This document shows positions 37,338 through 47,095 of a DNA stretch of 64,000 nucleotides, in pieces (the stretch's first letter is position 1; each line of letters begins with the position of its first letter). The notes below the pieces were generated by a model. The model had not been told where the DNA came from. It did not search any database and worked only from the letters and a program-made list of their open reading frames with translations. Both the position numbers and the translations under genes were made by a program. This stretch comes from Photobacterium iliopiscarium (GTDB lineage: Bacteria; Pseudomonadota; Gammaproteobacteria; Enterobacterales; Vibrionaceae). The DNA is taken from positions 372,001-436,000 of the forward strand of contig NZ_PYOO01000002.1 of NCBI RefSeq assembly GCF_003026395.1, read 5' to 3'.

Positions 37338-37434
37338 TGTGATTCGTCCATGGTGAATTAAGCTGGTGAATGAAGAAGATGAAGATAATAAAAAATAAAC
37401 AACGCAATAATCCGCTATAAAACGGAAATTAGCG

Positions 37435-38217
37435 TTAACAATCTAGCCGAGCTAAACGACAAACTTGATCGAGCCCTGTTTGCCAAATAGCCTCATATTG
37501 CGGCACGATCCCCAGCACAATAAACCAACTGATCGCAAGCCCGAGTAACAACGCAAATGAAAAACCTAATGAGAAAATATTTAGCTGGGGCGCAGCGCGG
37601 GTCATCACACCAAATGACAGGTTAACGGTTAATAATGCAATAACACCAGCTAGCGCCATATCAACCCCAGCTTTAAAAATATGTCCAAACCATCCTGCTA
37701 ATTGGTGATAGTCAGCGGCAACTAACATGCTGCCGCCTACGGGTAAGGTCGAAAAACTCAGCACCACCACATTGAGCATCGTCAAATGACCATCCGTGGC
37801 TAAGAACAATAATATCGCCAGAAACATATAAAACTGCCCCAGCACTGGCGTATTTTGACCATTGGCAGGATCCACCATTGAGGCAAAACCCAAACTGGAT
37901 TGCATGCCTAATATTTGCCCTAACAATACAAAAGTTTGCGTAATAAACTGCGTAACCAGCCCCATCGCTACCCCAATAATAATTTGTTGAAAGGTAACAA
38001 TAAATCCTGCCAAAGAGAGCAATTCAATATCGGTCGGCACTTTAGGTAAGATTGGCATTACGGCAAAAGTGATCGCTAACGCAAGGTATAACCGAATTTT
38101 AGGTGACACAAAGCGCGCCCCAAAAAAGGTCATTGCCATCATCATTGAAGAAATACGAGTAAACGGCCAAAAATAATTGGCAATCCACTCTAATAACACG
38201 CTGGAGGTATAGTGCAT
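37435..38217 (-). CDS. fliR: FliR, flagellar export gate subunit
   Basis: A 260-residue protein with about six membrane helices; it forms the export gate core with FliP and FliQ. Family features include the N-terminal PFTRISSMMM segment and GMQSSLGFASMVDPANGQNTPVLGQF. It lies 52 nt after fliQ. Confidence 0.96.
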   Translation of the reverse strand: MHYTSSVLLEWIANYFWPFTRISSMMMAMTFFGARFVSPKIRLYLALAITFAVMPILPKVPTDIELLSLAGFIVTFQQIIIGVAMGLVTQFITQTFVLLGQILGMQSSLGFASMVDPANGQNTPVLGQFYMFLAILLFLATDGHLTMLNVVVLSFSTLPVGGSMLVAADYHQLAGWFGHIFKAGVDMALAGVIALLTVNLSFGVMTRAAPQLNIFSLGFSFALLLGLAISWFIVLGIVPQYEAIWQTGLDQVCRLARLDC

Positions 38218-38269
38218 AAACAGTGATTACTCACGAAACAAACACGGTAACGTGCTGCTATCAATACAA

Positions 38270-38539
38270 TTAGTACAGCAATTGTGGAATTTGATCGATA
38301 ATACGAAAAAAATAATCCATCAACATGCGTGTCATCATGTGACCAAAAAACATCAGTGCTAATAACGTCACCACTAAACGCGGTAGGAAACTCAATGTTT
38401 GCTCGTTAATCGAGGTTGCCGCTTGAAATACCGCCACCACCAAACCAATTAATAAGCCGGGAATAACGATCGCGCATACCATGATCAATACCATGTACAA
38501 CGCTTCTTGAAAAATGCCGACAAACGCTTCGGGAGTCAT
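38270..38539 (-). CDS. fliQ: FliQ, flagellar export gate subunit
   Basis: An 89-residue protein of two membrane helices, starting MTPEAFVGIFQEALYMVLI, with VVAVFQAATSINEQTLSFLPR between them. It packs around FliP in the export gate and lies 31 nt after fliP. Confidence 0.97.
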   Translation of the reverse strand: MTPEAFVGIFQEALYMVLIMVCAIVIPGLLIGLVVAVFQAATSINEQTLSFLPRLVVTLLALMFFGHMMTRMLMDYFFRIIDQIPQLLY

Positions 38540-38570
38540 CGTCTATTTATCCTTACTCTTTAAGTAGGCT

Positions 38571-39410
38571 TTATAAGGTGCCAAAACTGGCGGCTAACGT
38601 AGACAGAATTAAATTCCAGCCGTCGACTAAAACAAACAACATCAACTTAAACGGCAATGACACAATCATCGGAGAAAGCATCATCATACCCATAGCCATT
38701 AATACCGACGCCACCACTAAATCAATAATTAAGAATGGTAAAAACAGCATAAATCCAATCTGAAACGCCGTCTTAAGTTCAGAAGTAATAAAGGCGGGCA
38801 CCAACACCGTGATAGGAACAGTTTGTGGATCCGTCGCAGTTGAACCTGAAATATTAACAAAGGTTTCCAGATCTTTAACTCGCGTTTGCTTCAACATAAA
38901 CTGTCGCATTGGGGCTTCAGCGTTGGTTAATGCTTGCTTGGCGCTGATCTGTTCATTGATATAAGGCTGCACTGCATCGGTATTAATTTTATCGATAACT
39001 GGCGACATCACAAAGAAAGTCAAAAACATCGCGATACCAATAATGACCTGATTTGATGGTGTTTGTTGTAAACCCATCGCTTGACGCAAAATTGACATCA
39101 CCACCACAATACGAGTAAATGACGTCATTAAAATCACCACCGCAGGCAAAAATCCCAACGCGGTCATTAACGCTAATATTTGCAAGGTGATGGAGTAATC
39201 TTCACTGCCATCAGGGTTCATGGTGACGGATAATGCAGGAATACCACCATGGCCAGTTCCTGCGATTAAATGTGAAGCACTACTTTCCGCTATCATCGCC
39301 GCTTGAGTAATGCTCTCGGTTGCCCAAACGGGGGGTGTTATGATCCAACTGCTGCTCAGCAACAATAATAAAGCGATTTTGAAATACATTGCGGGGCTAT
39401 TTTTTATCAT
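38571..39410 (-). CDS. fliP: FliP, flagellar export gate subunit
   Basis: A 279-residue protein with a signal-like N-terminus and four membrane helices. The core has [20 protein letters not shown] and the FliP signature [18 protein letters not shown]. FliP forms a pentamer in the export gate. It overlaps fliO by 14 nt. A start at MYFK (seven codons later) is also possible. Confidence 0.96.
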   Translation of the reverse strand: MIKNSPAMYFKIALLLLLSSSWIITPPVWATESITQAAMIAESSASHLIAGTGHGGIPALSVTMNPDGSEDYSITLQILALMTALGFLPAVVILMTSFTRIVVVMSILRQAMGLQQTPSNQVIIGIAMFLTFFVMSPVIDKINTDAVQPYINEQISAKQALTNAEAPMRQFMLKQTRVKDLETFVNISGSTATDPQTVPITVLVPAFITSELKTAFQIGFMLFLPFLIIDLVVASVLMAMGMMMLSPMIVSLPFKLMLFVLVDGWNLILSTLAASFGTL

Positions 39411-39753
39411 TGGTGGTTATCAATCGGCTCAGCTGAGATGCAAAATCGTTGGCTGGCACATCTTCCATGATTAAAGGTTGTTCAAGCTTACTCAGCAACG
39501 AAATATTATGCTGGGTGATGCCGACTAACAGCTGTTCATCACCCACTTGAATCAGCGCAATTCGCTCTCGTTGCCCAAGTGTTAGCTGCTTTACAATTGT
39601 GAGTCGCTGATCACTACTGTGCACACCCACTAAGCGCATTTTTTTTAACACCCACGCCAAAAATAGAATAATAACAATCACCAACACCAATGACGCTAAG
39701 GTTGTGGCTAAATTAAGGTCGGGGGCTTGCCCTAAGGTCACTGACTGATCCAT
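39397..39753 (-). CDS. fliO: FliO, flagellar export apparatus assembly factor
   Basis: A 118-residue protein with one membrane helix ([18 protein letters not shown]) and a small cytoplasmic domain ([24 protein letters not shown]). FliO helps assemble the FliP ring. Position between fliN and fliP is canonical; the gap after fliN is 9 nt. Confidence 0.94.
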   Translation of the reverse strand: MDQSVTLGQAPDLNLATTLASLVLVIVIILFLAWVLKKMRLVGVHSSDQRLTIVKQLTLGQRERIALIQVGDEQLLVGITQHNISLLSKLEQPLIMEDVPANDFASQLSRLITTNDKK

Positions 39754-39762
39754 CGTTAGCTC

Positions 39763-40149
39763 TTACCGTAATTTTTTAATGCGTTCGGTTTGGCTAATCA
39801 CGTCGGTTAAACGAATACCAAATTTATCATTGACCACCACCACTTCACCGTGAGCAATCAAAGTACCATTAACCATCACATCCAATGACTCACCCGCAAT
39901 TCGATCAAGCTCAACCACGGAGCCTTGGTTAAGTTGCAATAAGTTACGAATGCTAATTTGTGTACGGCCGACTTCCATTGAAATCGTTACCGGAATATCC
40001 ATGATGGTATCAAGTTTACGACGCTCATCATCAGAGATAGGCGAAGTATCATCAGTTAACTCTTCCAGTGGTGCTGGCTGAACACTGTCTTGTTGTTCGG
40101 CAAGGGCTGCCGCCCAATCATCTGCCATTTGTTGATCATTTTGAGGCAT
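39763..40149 (-). CDS. fliN: FliN, flagellar switch C-ring protein
   Basis: A 128-residue protein with an acidic N-terminus and the SpoA fold (IPVTISMEVGRTQISIRNLL ... GESLDVMVNGTLIAHGEVVVVNDKFGIRLTDV). It builds the base of the C-ring and docks FliH. Confidence 0.97.
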   Translation of the reverse strand: MPQNDQQMADDWAAALAEQQDSVQPAPLEELTDDTSPISDDERRKLDTIMDIPVTISMEVGRTQISIRNLLQLNQGSVVELDRIAGESLDVMVNGTLIAHGEVVVVNDKFGIRLTDVISQTERIKKLR

Positions 40150-40172
40150 TATTATTCCTACTGAGGGGGCAA

Positions 40173-41225
40173 TTAATGAGAGTCATCGGTGTTATTCATT
40201 TCTAATAAGGTCGAGCTTAATAATTCACGATCTAAAAAAGCCAAGTCGGTTTTCACCATATTGGGCCGTTTTAATTTATCAGTAATTTTAAGTGCTACGT
40301 TATCGCCACTTCGCCCCATTTTGGCACGATAAGTCGGTAAATCTTCCACGAAAATAGTTGCAGTTTCAGGCATTGAGATTGGAATAACATCCCCCGTTTG
40401 TAACTCCATCAAATCGCGTAACGAGATATCAATATCCAATAATTTAGCCCGTAAGTTGACAGGCACATCCATGATTTCATCGCGCAGTGCGTGGCTCCAA
40501 CGGACATCGGTATCCATCTTGTCGCTTTGCACACCTGCATCAAGTAATTCACGGATCGGCTCAACCATTGAATACGGCATCACCACATGAAAATCACCGC
40601 CACCGCCATCAATCTCAATATGGAATGAGCTCACAACAATAACTTCTGTCGGGCTGACAATATTCGCCATGGTTGGGTTAACTTCAGAGTCGATATATTC
40701 AAACTCAACCGACATCACGGGTGACCATGCTTCACGGTAATCTTCAAACACCAATTTCAGTAGCATTTGCACAATACGCCGCTCAGTCGGGGTAAATTCA
40801 CGCCCTTCAATTTTGGCGTGAAAACGGCCATCACCACCAAAAAAATTCTCAACCAAAATAAACACTAATCGTGCTTCCATGGTGATCAATGCGGTTCCTT
40901 TTAATGGTCTAAAACGCACCATATTTAAACTTGTCGGCACATAAAGCGTATTTTGATACTCACCAAACTTGATCATTTGGACGCCATTGATCGACACTTC
41001 AGCGGTTTTACGCAGCATATTAAATAAGCTGATCCGCATATGGCGCGCAAAACGTTCATTAATCAATTCAAGGGTCGGCATTCGTCCACGAACAATCCGA
41101 TCTTGTGAGGAAAAATCAAAGGCTGTTATACCAGAGCCTTGATCACCATCATTTGCATCATCATCGGGCTCATCAACACCATGCAATAGTGCATCAATTT
41201 CATCTTGGGTTAATAAATCACTCAC
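40173..41225 (-). CDS. fliM: FliM, flagellar switch C-ring protein
   Basis: A 350-residue protein with the CheY-P binding N-terminal peptide (SDLLTQDEIDALLHG), the CheC-like middle domain and a C-terminal SpoA domain. FliM receives the CheY-P signal and sets rotation direction. It lies 7 nt after fliL. Confidence 0.97.
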   Translation of the reverse strand: MSDLLTQDEIDALLHGVDEPDDDANDGDQGSGITAFDFSSQDRIVRGRMPTLELINERFARHMRISLFNMLRKTAEVSINGVQMIKFGEYQNTLYVPTSLNMVRFRPLKGTALITMEARLVFILVENFFGGDGRFHAKIEGREFTPTERRIVQMLLKLVFEDYREAWSPVMSVEFEYIDSEVNPTMANIVSPTEVIVVSSFHIEIDGGGGDFHVVMPYSMVEPIRELLDAGVQSDKMDTDVRWSHALRDEIMDVPVNLRAKLLDIDISLRDLMELQTGDVIPISMPETATIFVEDLPTYRAKMGRSGDNVALKITDKLKRPNMVKTDLAFLDRELLSSTLLEMNNTDDSH

Positions 41226-41232
41226 AGCGCAC

Positions 41233-41700
41233 CTATTGCATCACAAAGCCAGTAAATAACACCCGTTCAACCACAGGCATATTGGTCATCTTGTTCATTG
41301 TTGCTTGTACTGTTGTCAATGCTTGTTGTCGTAACTGTTCACGTCCTTGTGGTTGGCGTAATTGCTCAACCGTGGCTGCCGCAAAAGTTTGCAACAACAC
41401 ACTTTCAACTAATGGCACATGCTTATTGGCTAATGCTTCATTTTGTTCACCTCGAACCATTAGCTGTACTTTTATTTGCACCACGCGATCACGCTCTTTA
41501 CCACTAACATTAAAAATAAAAGGTTCAGGTAGCACGATATAATAAGCCGACATTTTCAATGGCGTTTGGGTTGATGAAACCTCAGCCGCTTTAACTTCTG
41601 TCGACGCTAAAGACAAAAACCAAACGCCGCCGCCAATCACTGCGATAACTAATAGAATCACCACGCTAATAACGATTTTTTTTCTCTTTCCAGCTTCCAT
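41233..41700 (-). CDS. fliL: FliL, stator-associated flagellar protein
   Basis: A 155-residue membrane protein with one N-terminal helix (IVISVVILLVIAVIGGGVWFL) and a periplasmic stomatin-like domain (VLPEPFIFNVSGKERDRVVQIKVQLMVRG). It supports stator function. It lies 103 nt after fliK. Confidence 0.95.
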   Translation of the reverse strand: MEAGKRKKIVISVVILLVIAVIGGGVWFLSLASTEVKAAEVSSTQTPLKMSAYYIVLPEPFIFNVSGKERDRVVQIKVQLMVRGEQNEALANKHVPLVESVLLQTFAAATVEQLRQPQGREQLRQQALTTVQATMNKMTNMPVVERVLFTGFVMQ

Positions 41701-41803
41701 TATTTATCCTGATCGCTATTTACTACGGTCTTTAGTGCTACATGACATTGCTGCATGGTTTCCCTTATTCATTAAATATTCACTATTAACATGATTAAAA
41801 ACG

Positions 41804-43246
41804 CTAAGCGTAGTAATCAACTTGATCTTTATTTTCTTTTACATACATGCTGATAGAAGAATCAGGCTGATTACTCTCTGCTATTAATAATCCGTCATCA
41901 GCCATCGACCTTGCTGATGATTGCTGTCCCGACTGCGAATGCGCGGAACTATTACTTTGGTGACCCGTAAATTGCTGACTACTGTCTTGTTGTACTGAAC
42001 TTTGAGCGAGTTGCAGCCCCTGTTGTTGCAGCATTTCTCTTAGCCGTGGCATCGCTTGTTCAACAATATCGCGGGCTTGATGATTGTTTACCGTAAATTG
42101 CACCGATGCTTGATCTTGGTTAATACTCAATTTAATCTGAAGTTTGCCTAGTTCAGGTGGATCTAATCGAATATCGACATATTTTAGGTTCTTCGCCATC
42201 ATCATATTGATCCGTTCATGAACCTCTTCGCCAGCTTGTTCACGCGTAAGGACTAATGGAGATTGAAGGGAATTAGTGATGGTAGGCTGCTCAGGTTTCA
42301 GCATTGGTGTTGTTGATGCAGTCGTTGATGTCGACGCTAATCCCACCAATTGTTGAGCCAACGAGTCTTCTTGAGTATTACTATTGATGCTTTGATAACG
42401 GCGATGATCATCCGTCGACAAAGAAGCGCCATCAAACACAGCAGGGTTAATTAACATATCGGTGCTGGATGTTGTCGCAGATAAAGATCCGTTAGCAGCT
42501 AGCAGTGGCAAATTATTGACACTACCATCAGAAATAAGCTCTGCATCACTATTTGCGCCAGATTTTTGTCCATCGATATTATCTGGCATTATTGTCGTTA
42601 ATGATGCTGCCGTTGTTGTCACAGCGGCCGCCGTAGCTGGCATAATAAACGCAGCACTTCCATCGGTGGTTTTAATGGCAGTTTGAGCTAGTACCAATTC
42701 ATCTTGAGTCAGTACAGCATCTGTTGTTGGCATGACGACCGATGGCAAGCTTTTGCCGCTCGCATCAACGCTATTCACTTCTGTTTTATTCGTAGAATTA
42801 AGCTGTTGATTAGATTGTGTTAATTGCTGTAAAAACACATTACCAGCCACCATTAACTCTTCAGCGTCATCAATCGCTATCATCACGTCATTAGCACACA
42901 TTAAAGACTCATCGGTTACTAAATCTGTTGTTGTGTCGACTATTATCGAGTCAACAGGTGCCGTTTCTGTATCAGTATTTGTATCAATAACATCAGGAAT
43001 GTTGGTTACCGAAGTCTGAATATCGCTACCATTATTCATTATTTCAGTACGAGTAACGGCCACATCATCGGTTGATGCAGATTGACCACCAACCACGGCT
43101 AAAGGTGGCGTTTCATCAATCGCTTGCTGATATTGTTCTAAAAACACTCCCTCACTCACCGTTACCATTTCAGATGAAGGACTAGAGACCGAGCCAACCG
43201 TTACAGGCTTTGGCGTTTGCGCAGATGACACATTAAATAGATTCAT
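41804..43246 (-). CDS. fliK: FliK, flagellar hook-length control protein
   Basis: The 480-residue protein is a long, Ser/Thr/Val-rich low-complexity ruler followed by the conserved C-terminal domain (YVDIRLDPPELGKLQIKLSI ... VEQAMPRLREMLQQQGLQL) and a Gln/Ser-rich tail. FliK is secreted during hook growth and triggers the FlhB switch. The frame opens 23 codons earlier, but MNLFNVSSAQTPKP (ATG 43246, with AAGAG 7 nt upstream) is preferred. It heads a sigma-54 transcription unit. Confidence 0.93.
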   Translation of the reverse strand: MNLFNVSSAQTPKPVTVGSVSSPSSEMVTVSEGVFLEQYQQAIDETPPLAVVGGQSASTDDVAVTRTEIMNNGSDIQTSVTNIPDVIDTNTDTETAPVDSIIVDTTTDLVTDESLMCANDVMIAIDDAEELMVAGNVFLQQLTQSNQQLNSTNKTEVNSVDASGKSLPSVVMPTTDAVLTQDELVLAQTAIKTTDGSAAFIMPATAAAVTTTAASLTTIMPDNIDGQKSGANSDAELISDGSVNNLPLLAANGSLSATTSSTDMLINPAVFDGASLSTDDHRRYQSINSNTQEDSLAQQLVGLASTSTTASTTPMLKPEQPTITNSLQSPLVLTREQAGEEVHERINMMMAKNLKYVDIRLDPPELGKLQIKLSINQDQASVQFTVNNHQARDIVEQAMPRLREMLQQQGLQLAQSSVQQDSSQQFTGHQSNSSAHSQSGQQSSARSMADDGLLIAESNQPDSSISMYVKENKDQVDYYA

Positions 43247-43351
43247 AGTAACTCTTTTAATACGTGTCGCGACAGACGACAAATAAATGAATAACTGTTT
43301 GATATAAAGCGTCAAAAAAACGTTTCATTCAAAACTAATGCTCTATCCTAA

Positions 43352-43367
43352 TGCAAAAAGTAAACCA
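43352..43367 (-). promoter_or_regulatory. Sigma-54 promoter of the fliK operon
   Basis: On the minus strand TGGTTTACTTTTTGCA matches TGG-N3-N5-TTGCA with the -24/-12 spacing exact. The predicted start is near 43340, giving a leader of about 95 nt. Confidence 0.8.
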
Positions 43368-43378
43368 GTTTTTTAGTT

Positions 43379-43822
43379 CTAGCGTTGTTGACGCCGTGCA
43401 AATTGTAACGTTACAAATTCATCCATCATTTTTTGTTCTTGTTTATTCAAAAAAAGCTGTCGTTCACGCTGTTTTTTTTCCAGTAACCATTCAATACCAC
43501 GTTTTTTTTGCTGCATGGCTTGCCAGTGCTGACGGCATTGCTCAATTTGATTAGCAAAATAGCCCCCCGCCTGTTTTTGCTTCTCTAATGTGGTATCAAG
43601 TTGAGTTAAGAATTTTTGTAAATGGCTATATTGGCTTGCACTCAGCCCTTGTTGCCCACGATCAGAAAGTTGACGACAATAATCTAACCGGTACTGTTCA
43701 ATTTGGGCTAATTGCTGTAAATAATTTTGCTGTTCAAGTTGCGCTTGATTAAGGGCGAGACTGGCTTGATGTTCTTGTTGTTGTGCTTGCTCTATTAATA
43801 ATTCAAATGTTTTCAATGGCAT
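43379..43822 (-). CDS. fliJ: FliJ, flagellar export chaperone/ATPase stalk
   Basis: A 147-residue, almost entirely coiled-coil protein rich in Gln, Leu and Arg, with the size and position of FliJ. It links the FliI ATPase ring to FlhA. It lies 43 nt after fliI and ends just upstream of the fliK promoter. Confidence 0.92.
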   Translation of the reverse strand: MPLKTFELLIEQAQQQEHQASLALNQAQLEQQNYLQQLAQIEQYRLDYCRQLSDRGQQGLSASQYSHLQKFLTQLDTTLEKQKQAGGYFANQIEQCRQHWQAMQQKKRGIEWLLEKKQRERQLFLNKQEQKMMDEFVTLQFARRQQR

Positions 43823-43865
43823 ACTATAACGACCTTGTCTTCGATTACCTGATTGCCGAGTTCCA

Positions 43866-45182
43866 TTAACCGCCTAATGTGGATCGCAACATATTGACGC
43901 ACATTTCATACGGTACGGCTTCTTTCATTTCTTGCTGTAAATAACTGTCTAATTTCGGTTTAAAACTAAAAGCTTGATCAATCGTTGCATCAGTTCCCGG
44001 TTTATAGGCACCAATAGCAACCAAATCTTGATTTTTACGGCAAATAGATAAAATTTGGCGTACGGCTTTAGACATTAGCATGTGTTCATCACTCACAATG
44101 GCAGGCATAACACGACTAACGGAACGCTCGACATCAATTGCTGGATAATGCCCCGCATCCGCCATTTCACGCGATAACACAATGTGACCATCGAGGATCG
44201 CACGTGAAGCATCCGCAATCGGATCTTGCAGATCATCACCTTCACTTAATACCGTGAAAAAAGCGGTGATCGATCCTTGATTTTCATTACCATTACCCGC
44301 CCGTTCCACCAGCGCAGGTAGCTTAGCAAACACCGATGGTGGATAACCTTTGGTTGCCGGCGGTTCACCAACAGACAATGCAATTTCACGTTGCGCCTGA
44401 GCAAAGCGGGTTAATGAATCCATCAGCAGCAACACATCAAACCCCTGATCGCGAAAATACTCCGCAATGGTGAGTGAGGTTTGGCAGCCTTTTAAACGCA
44501 TTAATGGCGAAGCATCGGCAGGCGCCGCTATCACAACGGCTCGCTCTCGGCCTTCTTTACCTAAAATTTCATCAATAAATTCTTTTACTTCTCGACCACG
44601 CTCACCAATAAGCCCCACCACCACAATTTGCGCACTGGTACCACGAGTCATCATGCCTAGCGTGACCGATTTACCCACACCAGAACCAGCAAAAAGACCA
44701 ATTCGCTGTCCTTTTCCGACAGTCAATAAACCATTAATAGCCTTAATACCAACATCCAGTGGCTCTTTAATCGGCTTGCGTGATAAAGGGTTTATAGGTG
44801 TCGAGGTAAATGCAGCCCGCTGTTCGGTAATAATAGGCCCTAATCCATCAAGAGGATTACCAATGCCATCAATAACACGCCCTAACAATTCAGGTCCGAC
44901 GGGAATACCATTATTATGCAAAATAGGGGTGACTTTAGCACCCGGCATTACCCCTAACAGTTGCTCACTTGGCATTAAAAATAGCGTTTCTCCCGCAAAA
45001 CCAACCACTTCAGCGTCTAACTCCCCGTTAAGGGTTTCCACTTTACAAACACTGCCAACGGGAGCACGGCAGCCAATCGCTTCAAGGGTTAGTCCTACAA
45101 CACGATCCAACCGACCTGAAGCGACAGGTTTACAAGCGGTATTCGCGGTTTGATAGCGACCTAAACGTTCAGCAAGCGTCAT
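43866..45182 (-). CDS. fliI: FliI, flagellar export ATPase
   Basis: A 438-residue F1-type ATPase with Walker A AGSGVGKS (165-172), Walker [20 protein letters not shown] and the type III ATPase signature [18 protein letters not shown]. It energises delivery of export substrates. The start overlaps fliH by 4 nt. Confidence 0.97.
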   Translation of the reverse strand: MTLAERLGRYQTANTACKPVASGRLDRVVGLTLEAIGCRAPVGSVCKVETLNGELDAEVVGFAGETLFLMPSEQLLGVMPGAKVTPILHNNGIPVGPELLGRVIDGIGNPLDGLGPIITEQRAAFTSTPINPLSRKPIKEPLDVGIKAINGLLTVGKGQRIGLFAGSGVGKSVTLGMMTRGTSAQIVVVGLIGERGREVKEFIDEILGKEGRERAVVIAAPADASPLMRLKGCQTSLTIAEYFRDQGFDVLLLMDSLTRFAQAQREIALSVGEPPATKGYPPSVFAKLPALVERAGNGNENQGSITAFFTVLSEGDDLQDPIADASRAILDGHIVLSREMADAGHYPAIDVERSVSRVMPAIVSDEHMLMSKAVRQILSICRKNQDLVAIGAYKPGTDATIDQAFSFKPKLDSYLQQEMKEAVPYEMCVNMLRSTLGG

Positions 45183-46003
45183 AACGTGGGTTCTTTTAAA
45201 TTACTGTTGAGCTCATTAAACGTGGTCAGTGAATGCAAAATGCGATCATCAATTAAATAATCAACACTAGAACTGCCACACGCCAACTGTAAATCCCCTC
45301 GTTGTAAGCTCGGCTCTGCAATTAATGACCATTGACGTTGTTGCAGATCAGCCTCATCAAAACTGGCATGAATTAACGCAACATCTTCTGGATGTAAATG
45401 CATTTTAATTTCTCGCTCAGCTATCGGTAGCGTTGCTACAACTTCGCGAACAGTATTGAGTAAGACTTGAGGATTGGTTTTAACTTCAACGCGAATCAAT
45501 GCTTTGGTTAAGCCATTCACCAATAACAATAATTGTTGTTCTACTTCACTATCGACTTGAGCAATCGGATCCGCAAATTTATCCATCACCGCCACAAGTA
45601 ACGCCACTTGTTGATCAATTTGTACTTGGGCTTGTTCAAGCCCTTGTTGTAATCCTTGTGCCACCCCTTCATCATGCCCGGCGGTAACACCTTCAGCATG
45701 ACCTTGACTAAATCCTTCGCTATGCCCCGCTTGACGACCTTGTTCAACCCCTTCGTCATAAGCGGATTGCTGCATGGCTTCAAGCTCTGCTGCGGTTATC
45801 AGTGGCGGTGGTGGTGGCTCTGATTGGGATAATTGCTGTTGTTGTAATTGCTGTTGGTCAAGATAGGATTGATGATCATAATTAAGCGCATTTTCAGATT
45901 CATGATCACGGTCATGGCTGTAATCAGGGTATGCCCAACGTTCAAGCTCTTGTGCTTGATGTTCAGGTACGCGCATAAAACCACGACGACGTTCATCATT
46001 CAT
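45179..46003 (-). CDS. fliH: FliH, regulator of the export ATPase, with long GxxxG helix
   Basis: A 274-residue protein with an acidic/Gln-rich N-terminus, a proline run (PPPPP at 63-67) and then ten glycines spaced every four residues (Gly85 to Gly121). This is the GxxxG helix-packing region of FliH. The C-terminal domain is E/V-type ATPase stalk-like. FliH binds FliI and FliN. It lies 45 nt after fliG. Confidence 0.94.
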   Translation of the reverse strand: MNDERRRGFMRVPEHQAQELERWAYPDYSHDRDHESENALNYDHQSYLDQQQLQQQQLSQSEPPPPPLITAAELEAMQQSAYDEGVEQGRQAGHSEGFSQGHAEGVTAGHDEGVAQGLQQGLEQAQVQIDQQVALLVAVMDKFADPIAQVDSEVEQQLLLLVNGLTKALIRVEVKTNPQVLLNTVREVVATLPIAEREIKMHLHPEDVALIHASFDEADLQQRQWSLIAEPSLQRGDLQLACGSSSVDYLIDDRILHSLTTFNELNSNLKEPTL

Positions 46004-46048
46004 GGCAGAATCCTATCATTAGGCTCACATTGAAACACAATGCCCCTG

Positions 46049-47095
46049 TTATAAAAATTCATCAGCACCACCATTACCCGTTAGCACTAATTCACCTAAA
46101 TCAGATAAACGACGCGCAATAGATAAAATTTCTTTCTGTGCCGCTTCAACATCAGCCACACGAATAGGTCCCATGGCTTCTAAATCTTCTTGTAGCATTT
46201 CACCCGCACGTTTAGACATGTTGCGATAGAACTTATCGCGTAACATATCATCTGCACCTTTAAGGGCTTTTTGTAATAGATCTTGCGGCACATCTCGCAA
46301 TAGAATTTGAATGCCACGATCATCAACTTCAATCAGATTATCAAACACAAACATCAAATCTTGAATTTGAGTCGCGGTTTCTTCATCGTTTTCACGAATT
46401 TGATCCATCAACAGCCCTTCAACATTATTATCGAGATAGTTCATGATTTCTGCTGCGGCTTTTAAGCCACCAATTTTGGCTGCTTGTGCACCCGCTTGAC
46501 CCGCAAACTGTTTTTCCATAATGTCGTTTAATTCATGCAGTGCCGCAGGTTGTACTTCTTCCAAATTAGCAATACGCATCATCAAATCTAATCGCACGCG
46601 TTCAGGAAATTGCGATAAAATTTCAGCGGATTGTTCAGGCTCTAAATAAGACAACACGATGGTTTGAATCTGTGGGTGCTCATTTAAAATAATGCTGGCA
46701 ACTTGGCGCGGATCCATCCATTTTAAAGAATCAAGCCCGCGCGAGCCGCTACCCATTAGAATTTGATCAACCAAATTATTGGCTTTATCTTCACCTAATG
46801 CTGCCACTAACGCATTACGAACAAAATCTTCGCTGCCCATACCAATGCTGGTGTATTTTTGAATTTCTTCTAAAAATGAACGATGAACACTAGAGACTTT
46901 ATCTTGATTTAAGTTCTTCATGCTTGCCATCGAGCCGCCGACTCGCTGCACCTGCTTCGGATCAAGGTGGCGAATAATACTCGCGGCATCTTGTTCATTA
47001 AGGCTTAATAATAAAATCGCGGCTTTTTCTGTGCCATTAAGGCTTTTAATATCAAATTTATTCTCGATTGGTGCTACATCATTAGTCATCTTCAT
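46049..47095 (-). CDS. fliG: FliG, flagellar switch protein
   Basis: A 348-residue protein with the three FliG domains. The C-terminal charged torque helix IQILLRDVPQDLLQKALKGADDMLRDKFY contains the conserved charged residues that contact the stator. It overlaps fliF by 14 nt, which couples the MS-ring and switch proteins. Confidence 0.97.
   Translation of the reverse strand: MKMTNDVAPIENKFDIKSLNGTEKAAILLLSLNEQDAASIIRHLDPKQVQRVGGSMASMKNLNQDKVSSVHRSFLEEIQKYTSIGMGSEDFVRNALVAALGEDKANNLVDQILMGSGSRGLDSLKWMDPRQVASIILNEHPQIQTIVLSYLEPEQSAEILSQFPERVRLDLMMRIANLEEVQPAALHELNDIMEKQFAGQAGAQAAKIGGLKAAAEIMNYLDNNVEGLLMDQIRENDEETATQIQDLMFVFDNLIEVDDRGIQILLRDVPQDLLQKALKGADDMLRDKFYRNMSKRAGEMLQEDLEAMGPIRVADVEAAQKEILSIARRLSDLGELVLTGNGGADEFL

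Noticed and set aside
41105..41542. 145-codon His/Cys-rich plus-strand frame
   Set aside because: Opposite fliL/fliM; the His/Cys richness is an artefact of reading their codons backwards.
44467..45153. 228-codon open frame on the plus strand
   Set aside because: Exact antisense shadow of fliI; composition follows the reverse of a conserved ATPase and no ribosome-binding site precedes it.
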